In this document: positions 53,456 to 63,988 of the stretch, piece by piece
How positions within the stretch are numbered: the first letter of the stretch is position 1
Layout of the letters: every line of letters starts with the position of its first letter
Source of the DNA: an uncultured Lutibacter sp.
Lineage (GTDB): Bacteria > Bacteroidota > Bacteroidia > Flavobacteriales > Flavobacteriaceae
Reading direction: 5' to 3'
DNA: 64,000 nt
NCBI RefSeq assembly: GCF_947493565.1
Contig: NZ_CANLRG010000004.1
Location: forward strand, 1-64,000
Made by a program: the position numbers and the translations under genes
The notes under the pieces: generated by a model
Told to the model about the DNA's origin: nothing
Databases searched by the model: none
What the model saw: only the letters and a program-made list of their open reading frames with translations

Positions 53456-54153
53456 TCTTGTAATGCAAAAACTCTTTTCAAGAGTTCTGTTGAGCGCTTG
53501 TTAACATTTGCTCTAATTTCCTTTTCTTCAACTTCAACCATAGTAAACACTCCTTTTAAAGCTTCTTGTGTTACATAATCTGTTAAGTTCGGGTTTACAT
53601 TAGCTGTTAATGGTAAGTTATTGTATTTTGTAATTAAATTTTCCCAAATTTTATCTGCTCCAACTTTTTGAAAAGAATTGGCTATTATAGGATTAAATTT
53701 TTGATATAATGCTTCTGATGTTTTATTCTGCAAATACATTGTTGCAGCATTCTTTTCGCCTAATAAAATATTTTTAGCATCTATAAAGGTCATTCCTTTA
53801 ATGGCATCAACAAAAATAGGAATAGCTTCACCAACAGCATCTTCAGCTGCTCTATTTAAAACTTTCAAGCCTTCATCTGCTAATTTAGATAAGCCTATTT
53901 TACGTAAAGTATTGTCTACTTTTTGTAATTCTTCAGGCAATAAAATTCTTGTTAATTCATTTTTAAAAAACCCATCCTTAACTGCTAGTTTACTTACCTG
54001 ATTGGTAATTCCATTATGCAAAGCTTGCTTTAAACCATTTCCAATTTGATCGTTAGTTATTCCTGTATTTGGAAGTTGATTTACCACTTGTTGTAATTCT
54101 GCACAAGCTGTAAATTGAATTAATAGTACTATTAAAAATAATTTCTTAATCAT
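53452..54153 (-). CDS. DUF4197 lipoprotein
   Basis: 233 residues with a lipoprotein signal (LIQFTACAEL, Cys 17). The rest is one helical DUF4197 domain (GLKQALHNGITNQVSKLA, then AAEDAVGEAIPIFVDAIKGM). The function is unknown. Its 3' end overlaps the convergent BtuF-like gene within a TTAA. Confidence 0.85.
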   Translation of the reverse strand: MIKKLFLIVLLIQFTACAELQQVVNQLPNTGITNDQIGNGLKQALHNGITNQVSKLAVKDGFFKNELTRILLPEELQKVDNTLRKIGLSKLADEGLKVLNRAAEDAVGEAIPIFVDAIKGMTFIDAKNILLGEKNAATMYLQNKTSEALYQKFNPIIANSFQKVGADKIWENLITKYNNLPLTANVNPNLTDYVTQEALKGVFTMVEVEEKEIRANVNKRSTELLKRVFALQD

Positions 54154-54163
54154 AGTCTTTTAT

Positions 54164-54334
54164 TTATTTTAAAAATGAATCTGTTTTTTTATCATAAGCG
54201 TACGGACAATGCTTACAACCATTTTTACAGCAATACCCTCTCTTTAAGTGATATTTTTCTGTAAAAACTCTAAATCCTTGCTTGTTAATATAATAATCTC
54301 CTTCTTCTAAAGGTATTAATTTTTTATATTCCAT
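54164..54334 (-). CDS. DUF5522 protein (56 residues)
   Basis: A small protein missed by length cut-offs. It has the pattern HLKRGYCCKNGCKHCPYAY: four cysteines and a histidine that look metal-binding and match the DUF5522 family. ATG 54334 is the only start. It is 10 nt upstream of the DUF4197 gene on the same strand and could be cotranscribed. Function unknown. Confidence 0.85.
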   Translation of the reverse strand: MEYKKLIPLEEGDYYINKQGFRVFTEKYHLKRGYCCKNGCKHCPYAYDKKTDSFLK

Positions 54335-54349
54335 GGTACAAATGTAAAC

Positions 54350-54382
54350 AAAAAACGTTCTAATTTAATTAGAACGTTTTTT
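54350..54382. terminator. Terminator between the DUF4136 and DUF5522 genes
   Basis: AAAAAACGTTCTAATT pairs with AATTAGAACGTTTTTT around a single T, so the working hairpin will have fewer pairs. Both strands end in a T run. On minus it ends the DUF4136 transcript. Confidence 0.8.
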
Positions 54383-54397
54383 GTAATTGAATATTTT

Positions 54398-54925
54398 TTA
54401 TTCCACGCTAGGAGGATACTTTGCCATTATTTCTGCTACAAATTCTTTTATTTTTTCTTCCTTTTTAATCACATCACCTGAGGTATTTAAAGCGCCACTT
54501 CCAATACCTTGCCAAGCCAATTCTTTTTTCTTAGCATCAATCAAATCTATAAACAAAGTCCCTTCGGTATATTTTGAAATATGCATTCCATAGTTAGGTC
54601 CATAATACCAAGGATGCCACCCAAAATACATATTATCATTATAGATATCTACTTTTTGACGCGATTTTGTAAATATATTTACCAACACATCTGGTTTTTC
54701 AGATTTTGTAAAACCTTTGGCTAACATTTCATTTTCAACAGCTTTTAAAATTCTACGTTTATCTAAATCTGAAATATCAACTTTATCTATTCCTTTTTTA
54801 TAGAAAGCAAATGTTTTATACTTTGAAAAATCGGTAGAAGTATCATAATCTGAAGTAACTCTAATAGAATTACAAGATGCAACTAAAAAAAGTAGCATTA
54901 ACGGAAGTAATTTTATGGCTTTCAT
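54398..54925 (-). CDS. DUF4136 lipoprotein
   Basis: 175 residues with a lipoprotein signal (LLFLVASCNS, Cys 18). A DUF4136 domain follows (TDFSKYKTFAFYKKGI, then RRILKAVENEMLAKGF, then FIDLIDAKKKELAWQG). The role is unknown. It is 20 nt after hutU and may be read through from it. Confidence 0.87.
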   Translation of the reverse strand: MKAIKLLPLMLLFLVASCNSIRVTSDYDTSTDFSKYKTFAFYKKGIDKVDISDLDKRRILKAVENEMLAKGFTKSEKPDVLVNIFTKSRQKVDIYNDNMYFGWHPWYYGPNYGMHISKYTEGTLFIDLIDAKKKELAWQGIGSGALNTSGDVIKKEEKIKEFVAEIMAKYPPSVE

Positions 54926-54945
54926 TTTTTAAAAAAATTTAAATA

Positions 54946-56946
54946 TTAAAATAAATCTTTTAATAAGGTATCATCTACTAAATTTGGTAAAGTAACTTTT
55001 AATTTTGGTTCAACCTCCATTGCTCTTTTAATTGCAAATGTAGCGCCATTATTTCTAGCCCAATTTCTTCTAGCAATACCATTATTAACATCCCAAAAAA
55101 GCATGCTTTTTAAACGCTTTTCTGCTTCTATACTACCATCAAGAACCATACCAAATCCACCATTTATAACTTCTCCCCAGCCAACTCCTCCTCCATTATG
55201 GATAGAAACCCAAGTAGCTCCTCTAAAACTGTCTCCTATAACATTTTGTATCGCCATATCTGCTGTAAACTTAGATCCATCATAAATATTTGAAGTTTCT
55301 CTGTAAGGCGAATCGGTACCTGAAACGTCATGGTGATCTCTTCCAAGTACAATTGGTTCAACTATTTCGTTATTTTTAATCGCGTTATTAAAAGCTTCTG
55401 CTATTTTCATTCTTCCTTCTGCATCGGCATATAAAATACGAGCTTGTGAACCAACCACTAATTTATTTTCTTGAGCTCCTTTAATCCATTGAATATTATC
55501 TGCCATTTGCTGTTGAATTTCAAGAGGTGAGTTTTTCATTATTTCCTCTAAAACTTCACAAGCAATTGCATCTGTTTTTTCTAAATCTATTGGGTTTGCA
55601 CTAGTACACACCCACCTAAACGGTCCAAAACCATAATCGAAGCACATAGGCCCCATAATGTCTTGCACATAAGATGGGTATTTAAAGTCAATTCCATTTT
55701 CAGCCATAATATCAGCTCCTGCTCTACTTGCTTCTAATAAAAAAGCATTTCCATAATCAAAAAAGTAGGTTCCTTTTTCTGTATGTTTATTAATAGCTTC
55801 AGCTTGTCTTCTTAAACTTTCTTGAACCTTTTCTTTAAATTCTTCAGGTTCATTTGCCATCATTTTATTAGCTTCTTCAAATGAAATACCTACTGGATAA
55901 TACCCTCCGGCCCAAGGGTTATGGAGAGATGTTTGATCCGAACCTAAATCAACATAGATATTTTCATCTGCAAACTTTTCCCAAACATCAACTATATTGC
56001 CTAGATAAGCAATCGAAACTACTTCTTTGGCTTCTTTAGCTTTTTTCACTCTTTCAACCAACTTATCCAAATGAGTTATTTTTTCATCAATCCAACCTTG
56101 TGATAATCGTATTTCTGTAATTTTTGGATTTACTTCAGCGCAAACAGTAATGCATCCTGCTATATTTCCAGCTTTAGGCTGTGCACCACTCATACCTCCT
56201 AAACCTGATGTTAAAAACAGTTTGCCAGATAAGTCTTCATTGTGTTTTGCAATTTTTCTACCTGCATTTAAAACTGTAATGGTTGTTCCATGTACAATTC
56301 CTTGTGGGCCAATGTACATATAACTTCCTGCTGTCATTTGTCCGTATTGAGTAACACCTAACACATTAAATTTTTCCCAATCATCTTGTTTACTGTAATT
56401 TGGAATCATCATCCCATTGGTTACTACTACTCTTGGTGCATTTTTATGCGATGGAAATAACCCCATAGGATGACCTGAATACATCACTAAAGTTTGATCA
56501 TCTGTCATTTCAGATAAATACTGCATACACAAAAGATATTGAGCCCAATTTTGAAAAACCGCACCATTACCTCCATAGGTAATTAATTCATGAGGGTGCT
56601 GAGCTACAGCATAATCTAAATTATTTTGAATCATATGCATAATAGCTTTCGCTTGTTCACATCTTCCAGGGTACTCACTTATTGGACGTGCGTACATTTT
56701 ATAATCTGGACGAAAACGGTACATATAAATTCTACCATATTCTTTTAATTCACTGGCAAATTCTTTCGATAAAACTTTATGATGTCTTTCATCAAAATAA
56801 CGCAAAGCATTTTTAATAGCTAACTCTTTTTCTGCCTTTGTAAGAATTTCTTTTCGTTTAGGTGCGTGATTTATTTCTTTTTCATATGGTTTTACTGAAG
56901 GTAATTCAGTAGGAATTCCTTGTTGTATTATCTCTTTAAATGTCAT
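54946..56946 (-). CDS. hutU: Urocanate hydratase
   Basis: Second step of histidine degradation, turning urocanate into imidazolone propionate with tightly bound NAD. The 666 residues are in the longer class, with the NAD-binding segment GLGGMSGAQPKAG near 248, the catalytic FRWVCTSANP and a C-terminal HNGGGVGWGE. No hutH, hutI or hutG gene is adjacent. A TATATTTG box lies about 150 nt upstream. Confidence 0.95.
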   Translation of the reverse strand: MTFKEIIQQGIPTELPSVKPYEKEINHAPKRKEILTKAEKELAIKNALRYFDERHHKVLSKEFASELKEYGRIYMYRFRPDYKMYARPISEYPGRCEQAKAIMHMIQNNLDYAVAQHPHELITYGGNGAVFQNWAQYLLCMQYLSEMTDDQTLVMYSGHPMGLFPSHKNAPRVVVTNGMMIPNYSKQDDWEKFNVLGVTQYGQMTAGSYMYIGPQGIVHGTTITVLNAGRKIAKHNEDLSGKLFLTSGLGGMSGAQPKAGNIAGCITVCAEVNPKITEIRLSQGWIDEKITHLDKLVERVKKAKEAKEVVSIAYLGNIVDVWEKFADENIYVDLGSDQTSLHNPWAGGYYPVGISFEEANKMMANEPEEFKEKVQESLRRQAEAINKHTEKGTYFFDYGNAFLLEASRAGADIMAENGIDFKYPSYVQDIMGPMCFDYGFGPFRWVCTSANPIDLEKTDAIACEVLEEIMKNSPLEIQQQMADNIQWIKGAQENKLVVGSQARILYADAEGRMKIAEAFNNAIKNNEIVEPIVLGRDHHDVSGTDSPYRETSNIYDGSKFTADMAIQNVIGDSFRGATWVSIHNGGGVGWGEVINGGFGMVLDGSIEAEKRLKSMLFWDVNNGIARRNWARNNGATFAIKRAMEVEPKLKVTLPNLVDDTLLKDLF

Positions 56947-57403
56947 AATATTTAGTATTAGGTGATTGTATATTTTTTAGTAAAAAACTAAAACTATGGA
57001 TAACGAATATCCACTCTAAAATGAGTTAAGGCAATACATTTTTTATATGTGAAGTGAAAAATATCCAAGATATTTATACAAATATTAATTGAATTACAAA
57101 TATACTATAAATTTGTTTTGATTTTTATTTACTCTATTTTGTTAAAATTAGAATTCTCATTAAAATTTTAAAAATTAACTATATATTAATTAAAATGATT
57201 AATATTATTCAAAATATAAAACCTTTACTTTTTTTAAAAATCTCCAATGTATTCAATTAGTATTTAAACTTTAAATATTTTTATTTAGTCTATTCATAAG
57301 TTTTCACAATATACTTTTACTTTCATAATAAAAGCTATAAATTACACTTAAAACACATTTAGTAATTTTAACTAAATTGCAAACCAATTTTTTTAAAACA
57401 TTT
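56947..57403. other. Divergent intergenic region between hutU and icmF
   Basis: AT-rich and without a gene. A TATATTTG box on minus (plus 57097-57104) probably serves hutU, and TATACTTTTAC (about 57312) is a candidate for the mutase gene. No cobalamin riboswitch core was seen. Confidence 0.4.
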
Positions 57404-60400
57404 ATGAAAAAAATAACACCTTATACACCAAAAAATAAAGTTAGAATTGTAACTGCAGCCTCTTTATTTGATGGTCATGATGCAGCTATAAACATTATGC
57501 GTAGAATTATACAAGCTACTGGAGTTGAAGTTATTCATTTAGGACATGACAGAAGTGTTGAAGAAGTTGTTAATTGCGCCATTCAAGAAGATGCTAATGC
57601 CATTGCAATGACATCGTACCAAGGTGGACATGCAGAGTATTTTAAATACATGTTTGATTTACTTCAAGAAAAAGGTGCTCCTCAAATTAAAATATTTGGT
57701 GGCGGTGGTGGTGTTATTCTTCCTAAAGAGATTGAGGAACTCATGAATTACGGAATTACACGTATTTACGCTCCAGATGATGGTCGTGAAATGGGATTGC
57801 AAGGAATGATTAATGATATGATTGAGAAATGTGATTTTCCAACGGGTAAACATATCGACTTTTCAGCTTCAGAACTCGTTCATAAAGATGATATGAAGTT
57901 GGCAAAAGCAATTTCTGCTGTTGAAAATTTTTCTGAAAAACACATCGATTTTATCAATACAATAAGAACAAAAGCTAACGAAACTAACATTCCTGTTTTA
58001 GGAATAACAGGAACTGGAGGTTCTGGAAAATCTTCTACAGTAGATGAATTAGTAAGAAGGTTTTTATTAGATTTTCCAGAAAAAACAATTGCAATTGTTT
58101 CTGTGGATCCTTCAAAAAGAAAAACAGGCGGAGCTTTATTAGGGGATAGAATTAGAATGAATTCTATTAAAAACGAACGTGTTTATATGCGTTCATTAGC
58201 CACAAGACAATCTAATTTAGCACTCTCTAAACATGTAAGTGATGCGGTAGCTATTTTAAAGGTTGCTGAATTTGATTTAGTTATCTTGGAAACGTCAGGT
58301 ATTGGACAAAGTGATACCGAAATTTTAGATCATTCTGATGTTTCATTGTATGTGATGACGCCTGAATATGGAGCTGCTACTCAATTAGAAAAAATTGACA
58401 TGATTGATTTTGCAGATGTTATTGCTCTTAATAAATTTGACAAACGAGGCGCATTGGATGCCTTACGCGATGTTAAAAAACAATATCAACGCAACCATAA
58501 CTTATGGAGTGAGCATATTGAAGACATGCCTGTTTATGGAACTATTGCTTCTCAATTTAATGATCCAGGAACCAATGAATTATACAAGGTTTTAATTGAC
58601 AAATTAAACCAGAAAACTAACGTTACTTTTAAAACTTCATTTAAAATAAACGGAGATAAAAGCAACAAACAATTTATTATTCCTCCAAACAGAACACGCT
58701 ATTTATCAGAAATTACTGAAAACAACAGAGCTTATAGCCAAACTAGTTTAAAACAAAAAGAAATTGCTCAAAAACTTTATGGTATTTATAAAACCGTAGA
58801 AACCATTTCTAATAAAACCATAGAATTATCAAAAGTTGGACTGAATGAAGAAGTTTTACACCATATTGAAAACAAAAACACTAAAGAACTTATATCTCTT
58901 CTTTTCAAGGAGTTTTCAAAAGTTAAAATGGATTTAAACCCTTATAACTGGAACATCATTTTAAATTGGGAGTCAAAAAAACAATCCTACAAAAATGAAG
59001 TGTATTCGTATAAAGTAAGAGATAAAGAAATAAATATAAAAACGCATAGCGAATCGCTTTCTCATCTCCAAATTCCAAAAATATCCTTACCTAAATACGA
59101 AGCCTGGGGTGATATTTTATATTGGAGCTTAGAAGAAAATGTACCTGGAGAGTTCCCTTATACAGCAGGGCTATTCCCATTTAAAAGAACTGGAGAAGAC
59201 CCTACTAGAATGTTTGCTGGTGAAGGTGGTCCTGAAAGAACCAACAGACGCTTTCATTACGTAAGTTTAGGAATGTCCGCTAAAAGATTATCTACCGCTT
59301 TTGATTCGGTTACTTTATATGGAAATGATCCACATATTAGACCTGATATCTACGGAAAAATTGGAAATGCTGGAGTTTCTATTTGTTGTTTAGATGATGC
59401 AAAAAAACTATATTCTGGTTTTGAACTAACCAATCCGCTAACTTCAGTTTCTATGACCATTAATGGTCCTGCTCCTATGATGTTAGGATTTTTTATGAAT
59501 GCAGCCATTGATCAAGAATGTGAGAAATACATTCTTAAAAATGGCTTAGAAAAAGAGGTAGCAACAAAAATTACCGAAATTTATAAAGAAAAAGGTGTTG
59601 AAAGACCTACTTACCAAGGCGATTTACCAGAAGGAAATAACGGCTTAGGCTTGCTTCTTTTAGGTGTAACTGGCGACGAAGTTTTACCTAAAGAAATTTA
59701 TGACAAAATTAAAACCGAAACCATTGCTAAAGTTCGAGGAACTGTTCAAGCTGATATTCTAAAAGAAGACCAAGCTCAAAATACTTGTATTTTTTCAACA
59801 GAGTTTGCACTTCGTTTAATGGGTGATGTTCAAGAATATTTTATAAAAAATAACGTTCGTAATTTTTATTCTGTTTCAATTTCAGGATACCATATTGCAG
59901 AGGCAGGAGCCAATCCAATTTCTCAATTAGCATTTACATTAGCCAATGGGTTTACCTATGTTGAATATTACTTATCTAGAGGTATGGATATCAATAAGTT
60001 TGGACCAAACTTATCATTCTTTTTCTCAAATGGTATCGATCCAGAATATGCTGTAATTGGTAGAGTAGCTCGTAAAATATGGGCAAAAGCTATGAAACTT
60101 AAATATGATGCTAATTCAAGAGCACAAATGTTAAAATATCATATTCAAACCTCTGGGAGAAGCTTACATGCACAAGAAATTGATTTTAATGATATTAGAA
60201 CCACTCTTCAAGCTTTATATGCCATCTATGACAATTGCAATAGTTTACACACCAACGCGTATGATGAAGCTATAACTACCCCTACCGAAGAAAGTGTACG
60301 TAGAGCTATGGCCATTCAATTAATAATCAATAAAGAATTAGGATTAACCAAAAATGAAAACCCTATACAAGGTGCCTTTATTATTGAAGAATTAACCGAT

Positions 60401-60835
60401 TTAGTTGAAGAAGCCGTTTATCAAGAGTTTGATAGAATTACCGAACGCGGTGGAGTGCTAGGTGCTATGGAAACTATGTACCAACGAAGCAAAATTCAAG
60501 AAGAAAGTTTGTACTACGAAACCCTAAAACACAATGGTGACTTTCCAATTATTGGAGTCAATACTTTTTTAAGCAGCAAAGGCTCTCCAACTGTATTACC
60601 TCAAGAAGTCATTAGAGCTACAGAAAAAGAAAAACAGTATCAAATTAAAGTTGTTGAAAATTTAAACAAAGGAAATCAAACAAAAGTTAAAGAGCAAATT
60701 GCCACATTAAAACACAAAGCAATTACCAATCAAAACATATTTGATCAGTTGATGGAAGCTTGTAAAGTATGTTCTATTGGAGAAATTACAGAAGCTTTGT
60801 TTGAAGTTGGTGGTCAATACAGAAGGAATATGTAA
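57404..60835 (+). CDS. icmF: Fused isobutyryl-CoA mutase (IcmF)
   Basis: A B12-dependent radical carbon-skeleton mutase fused to its G-protein chaperone. ATG 57404 gives 1143 residues; an upstream TTG is less likely. Order: B12-binding domain ([13 protein letters not shown], about 30-45), GTPase MeaI-like domain (Walker [10 protein letters not shown] near 203), linker, then the mutase barrel. The active-site stretch reads [15 protein letters not shown], with Phe where methylmalonyl-CoA mutase has Tyr, so it should interconvert isobutyryl-CoA and n-butyryl-CoA or a related pair rather than methylmalonyl-CoA. Confidence 0.9.
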   Translation: MKKITPYTPKNKVRIVTAASLFDGHDAAINIMRRIIQATGVEVIHLGHDRSVEEVVNCAIQEDANAIAMTSYQGGHAEYFKYMFDLLQEKGAPQIKIFGGGGGVILPKEIEELMNYGITRIYAPDDGREMGLQGMINDMIEKCDFPTGKHIDFSASELVHKDDMKLAKAISAVENFSEKHIDFINTIRTKANETNIPVLGITGTGGSGKSSTVDELVRRFLLDFPEKTIAIVSVDPSKRKTGGALLGDRIRMNSIKNERVYMRSLATRQSNLALSKHVSDAVAILKVAEFDLVILETSGIGQSDTEILDHSDVSLYVMTPEYGAATQLEKIDMIDFADVIALNKFDKRGALDALRDVKKQYQRNHNLWSEHIEDMPVYGTIASQFNDPGTNELYKVLIDKLNQKTNVTFKTSFKINGDKSNKQFIIPPNRTRYLSEITENNRAYSQTSLKQKEIAQKLYGIYKTVETISNKTIELSKVGLNEEVLHHIENKNTKELISLLFKEFSKVKMDLNPYNWNIILNWESKKQSYKNEVYSYKVRDKEINIKTHSESLSHLQIPKISLPKYEAWGDILYWSLEENVPGEFPYTAGLFPFKRTGEDPTRMFAGEGGPERTNRRFHYVSLGMSAKRLSTAFDSVTLYGNDPHIRPDIYGKIGNAGVSICCLDDAKKLYSGFELTNPLTSVSMTINGPAPMMLGFFMNAAIDQECEKYILKNGLEKEVATKITEIYKEKGVERPTYQGDLPEGNNGLGLLLLGVTGDEVLPKEIYDKIKTETIAKVRGTVQADILKEDQAQNTCIFSTEFALRLMGDVQEYFIKNNVRNFYSVSISGYHIAEAGANPISQLAFTLANGFTYVEYYLSRGMDINKFGPNLSFFFSNGIDPEYAVIGRVARKIWAKAMKLKYDANSRAQMLKYHIQTSGRSLHAQEIDFNDIRTTLQALYAIYDNCNSLHTNAYDEAITTPTEESVRRAMAIQLIINKELGLTKNENPIQGAFIIEELTDLVEEAVYQEFDRITERGGVLGAMETMYQRSKIQEESLYYETLKHNGDFPIIGVNTFLSSKGSPTVLPQEVIRATEKEKQYQIKVVENLNKGNQTKVKEQIATLKHKAITNQNIFDQLMEACKVCSIGEITEALFEVGGQYRRNM

Positions 60836-60854
60836 TTCTATGAAATCTTAAATG

Positions 60855-60892
60855 AAAAAAGTCATTTCAATAAAAACTGAAATGACTTTTTT
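60855..60892. terminator. Bidirectional terminator after icmF
   Basis: AAAAAAGTCATTTCA pairs with TGAAATGACTTTTTT around an 8-nt loop. It ends icmF on plus and the convergent four-helix-bundle gene on minus. Confidence 0.88.
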
Positions 60893-60895
60893 TTA

Positions 60896-61291
60896 TTAAA
60901 CTTTTAATATTGATTTCACATAACGTCTATGAATTTTTCGAAGCATTATTAATTCTTTTCTTAACATTCTTACAAAATCTACCCCTTGAATTTTAGTACT
61001 TTCAAGGTTTAAACAATCTTGGTAAAGCCTATCAATAAAATAATGAAGCGATTGCGCATATTTTAATTTGGTAGTTGGATTTACTTGTGTTTCAGTTTCT
61101 ACAACTTTAGGCACTAATCTAAAAGCATTCATCACTAAATTATCAGCATAGTTATCTGTTTTACTTCCAGACCTATACATTGAAATTATATCTTTGTCAT
61201 TGGTAATATAAGCAGCTATTCGCCTAGATAAATTAAAAATATCTAACGATTTTCTATAAATAACTAACTGATTCAACCCTTGTTCACTCAT
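60896..61291 (-). CDS. Four-helix-bundle protein
   Basis: 131 residues of the four-helix-bundle family related to proteins encoded in 23S rRNA intervening sequences, here as a normal chromosomal gene. The IYRKSLDIFNLSRRIAAYI opening and YAQSLHYFIDRLYQDCLNLE helix fit. The family's function is unknown. A TAAATTTG box lies about 32 nt upstream at plus 61323-61330. Confidence 0.82.
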   Translation of the reverse strand: MSEQGLNQLVIYRKSLDIFNLSRRIAAYITNDKDIISMYRSGSKTDNYADNLVMNAFRLVPKVVETETQVNPTTKLKYAQSLHYFIDRLYQDCLNLESTKIQGVDFVRMLRKELIMLRKIHRRYVKSILKV

Positions 61292-61421
61292 TTTTATCTT
61301 AGACTTCTTTCAAGTTTTATAACAAATTTACCAAGAAATAATTTTTATTATATTTATTATTTAAAGATATAAAACTAATTAAGTTTAATTTTTAATATAT
61401 TTACTAATAAAATCTTTAATT

Positions 61422-61871
61422 ATGAAAGTTGATGATTTAAGTTGGAAAATACTAAGCTGTTTACAACAAAACGCTCGACAGTCCAATACCGAAATTGCGC
61501 GTAAAGTTGGCATCACATCTCCAGCAGTTGCTGAGCGTATACGTAAAATGGAAGATCTTGGAATTATTGAAGGATATTATGCCAAAGTTTCCTATTTTGA
61601 AACGGGTCATCAATTAAAAGCAATCATCACTCTACGTGCTTTTATGGGAAGATTAAAACCTTTTATTGAAAAAGTTAAAGACTTTAAAGAAGTCGTTAAT
61701 TGTTATAGAATCACTGGGAATGAAAATATTGTTATGGAAGTAGTTTTAAAAAATCAAAAACATTTGGAACAATTTATCGATCGATTAATAACCTATGGTG
61801 AATGCAGAACTCATATCGTTTTATCTAATGTAGTAGAAAACAATCCATTAACTAAAAAAACACATCTTTAA
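61422..61871 (+). CDS. Lrp/AsnC family transcriptional regulator
   Basis: 149 residues. The N-terminal HTH (SWKILSCLQQNARQSNTEIARKVGITSPAVAERIRKMEDLG region) is followed by the RAM effector domain with AIITLRAFMG and YRITGNENIVMEV. It probably senses an amino acid. It is divergent from the four-helix-bundle gene and overlaps convergent recQ by four bases. Confidence 0.92.
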   Translation: MKVDDLSWKILSCLQQNARQSNTEIARKVGITSPAVAERIRKMEDLGIIEGYYAKVSYFETGHQLKAIITLRAFMGRLKPFIEKVKDFKEVVNCYRITGNENIVMEVVLKNQKHLEQFIDRLITYGECRTHIVLSNVVENNPLTKKTHL

Positions 61872-63988
61872 ACACTGCCTTCACTATCAATTATTGTTAA
61901 TGCTAATCGGATTTTAAAATAGGCTATTTTTTCCTCAAAATACTCAAAATAAGGTTTTAAAGCTTGTGGGCTTTCTAATTTTTCTTTTGCTTTTCTAACT
62001 TTAACAACTTCATCTTTAGTTATAAAATCATAAATATTAATAGCTTTTCCATCTGAATATAATTTTGCTAAATGAGAAAAAATAGTGGTTGCCTTTAGGT
62101 TTCTTTTTACAGAAATTTCATCGATTGATAACCCTTCTTTATACAATTCATAAGTTACTTTATAAGTGTCTTTCTTTTTATGAGTTTTTATTTTTTCGTT
62201 AGAAAAAGCCACAATTTCTGCTATAAAATCTTCTCCATAAACTTCTAACTTTCGCTGCCCCACTCCACTAATTTCTAAAAAATCTGCTTCGCACATTGGA
62301 CGAGCTCGTTCCATCTCTTTCAGCGTAGCATCGCTAAATACCAAATAAGCTGGAATATTTTCTGATAAGGCAATTTCTTGACGTAATTTACGTAGCCGTT
62401 CAAATAACGAATCTTTTTTAGCTTTAGCCACTTTTGGTGCTGTTTGAACATTTTTTTGTTCTTGAACTTCAATTGGCTTCGTTAACTCTACAACCTCCTT
62501 CTCAAACAATACTTTTTTAGAAAAATCGGTTAATTGTAGTGCATTATTTTTATGAAAAGCTATTTCACAATATCCCTGATTAATTAACTGAATAATGTAT
62601 TGTTGCCAATCTCTCCATGAAATATCACTTCCAACTCCATGAGATTTTAGTTGATTGTATCCCTTCTCTAAAATAGTGGCATTATGTGCCCCTCTTAAAA
62701 CATCTATAACCGTTCCAACTGCTTCAATCTCTTTTAGTCTAGATATTACTGAAAGTGCTTTTTGGGCAATAATCGTTCCATTAAAAAATTGAGGAGGATT
62801 TTTACATACATCGCAATTTTCACAATTTTCAGAAAGTAATTCTCCAAAATAACTCAATAAAATTTTTCTTCTACAAGTGGTAGCTTCAGAGAATTGTTTC
62901 ATGCGCTCTAATTTTGCTAATTGAACCTCTTCATTACTTGCACCATTCATAAATTTACGTAACTGAATTACGTCGGCGTAACTATGAAACAGTAATGCAT
63001 TTGCTGGTAAACCATCTCTACCACAACGTCCAATTTCTTGATAATAACCTTCAATATTTTTGGGCATATTGTAATGAATTACCCAACGAACATTAGATTT
63101 ATCAATACCCATTCCAAATGCAATGGTAGCACAAACCACTTGAATTTTATCGTAGATAAAATTTTCTTGAGCTTTGGTTCGTTCTTCAAAATTTAACCCT
63201 GCATGATACGCTACTGCAGAAATTCCATTTTGCTGTAACTTTGTTGCTAATTGCTCCGTTGATTTTCTACTTAAACAATAAATAATACCCGCTTCATGAG
63301 GCTTTTTACGAATAAATTTAATTATTTGCAACACTCTATCATTAGCTGGACGTACTTCTAACTCAATATTTTTTCTATCAAATGAAGAAAGAAACTGTGT
63401 TGCATTTGAAATATTTAATTGCTCTAAAATATCTGTTCTAGTAGCTTTATCTGCCGTTGCTGTAAGTGCTATTATTGGTGTATTTGGTAATACTTTTTTT
63501 AAAAACCCCAGTTGTTGATAAGAAGGTCTAAAATCATGTCCCCAAGAAGAAATACAGTGAGCTTCATCAATGGCAATACAACTTATATAATTTTCAGTTA
63601 GTATATTTTGAAGCAAGGATAAACTTTCTGGAGCTACATATAACAACTTGATTTGTTTATTGATTACTTTTTCAAAAATTTTGGTTTGTTCAAGACTTTC
63701 TTGACTGCTATTAAAAAAATTAGCTGAAATTCCATTTGCGTTTAAGCCATCTACTTGGTCTTTCATTAAAGCTATTAAAGGAGAAATTACCAAGGTTAAG
63801 CCCTCAAAAAGTAGCGCTGGTAGTTGAAAACAAATAGATTTTCCTCCACCTGTTGGCATAATTACTAGGTTATCATTTTTAGAAAGAACAGACTCAACTA
63901 TGGATTGTTGTTGATCTCTAAAACTGTCGTAACCAAAATATTTTTTTAACGTAGGAAATAATTTATCTTGTAGTTCTATATGCAACAT
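61868..63988 (-). CDS. recQ: ATP-dependent DNA helicase RecQ
   Basis: A 3'-5' helicase in recombination repair. 706 residues: helicase core with Walker A TGGGKSICFQLPAL near 47-60, DEAH box and the aromatic loop SSWGHDFRPSY, an RQC domain with the zinc cysteines CRRKILLSYFGE and CENCDVC (near 375-400), an HRDC domain (about 525-600) and a C-terminal HTH segment (YKEGLSIDEISVKRNL). The start is 12 nt from the window edge, so its promoter lies outside. Confidence 0.96.
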   Translation of the reverse strand: MLHIELQDKLFPTLKKYFGYDSFRDQQQSIVESVLSKNDNLVIMPTGGGKSICFQLPALLFEGLTLVISPLIALMKDQVDGLNANGISANFFNSSQESLEQTKIFEKVINKQIKLLYVAPESLSLLQNILTENYISCIAIDEAHCISSWGHDFRPSYQQLGFLKKVLPNTPIIALTATADKATRTDILEQLNISNATQFLSSFDRKNIELEVRPANDRVLQIIKFIRKKPHEAGIIYCLSRKSTEQLATKLQQNGISAVAYHAGLNFEERTKAQENFIYDKIQVVCATIAFGMGIDKSNVRWVIHYNMPKNIEGYYQEIGRCGRDGLPANALLFHSYADVIQLRKFMNGASNEEVQLAKLERMKQFSEATTCRRKILLSYFGELLSENCENCDVCKNPPQFFNGTIIAQKALSVISRLKEIEAVGTVIDVLRGAHNATILEKGYNQLKSHGVGSDISWRDWQQYIIQLINQGYCEIAFHKNNALQLTDFSKKVLFEKEVVELTKPIEVQEQKNVQTAPKVAKAKKDSLFERLRKLRQEIALSENIPAYLVFSDATLKEMERARPMCEADFLEISGVGQRKLEVYGEDFIAEIVAFSNEKIKTHKKKDTYKVTYELYKEGLSIDEISVKRNLKATTIFSHLAKLYSDGKAINIYDFITKDEVVKVRKAKEKLESPQALKPYFEYFEEKIAYFKIRLALTIIDSEGSV

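Noticed and set aside
56947-57403. Cobalamin riboswitch upstream of the B12-dependent mutase
   Set aside because: No B12-box-like conserved core or long GC-paired stems; the region is simple AT-rich sequence.
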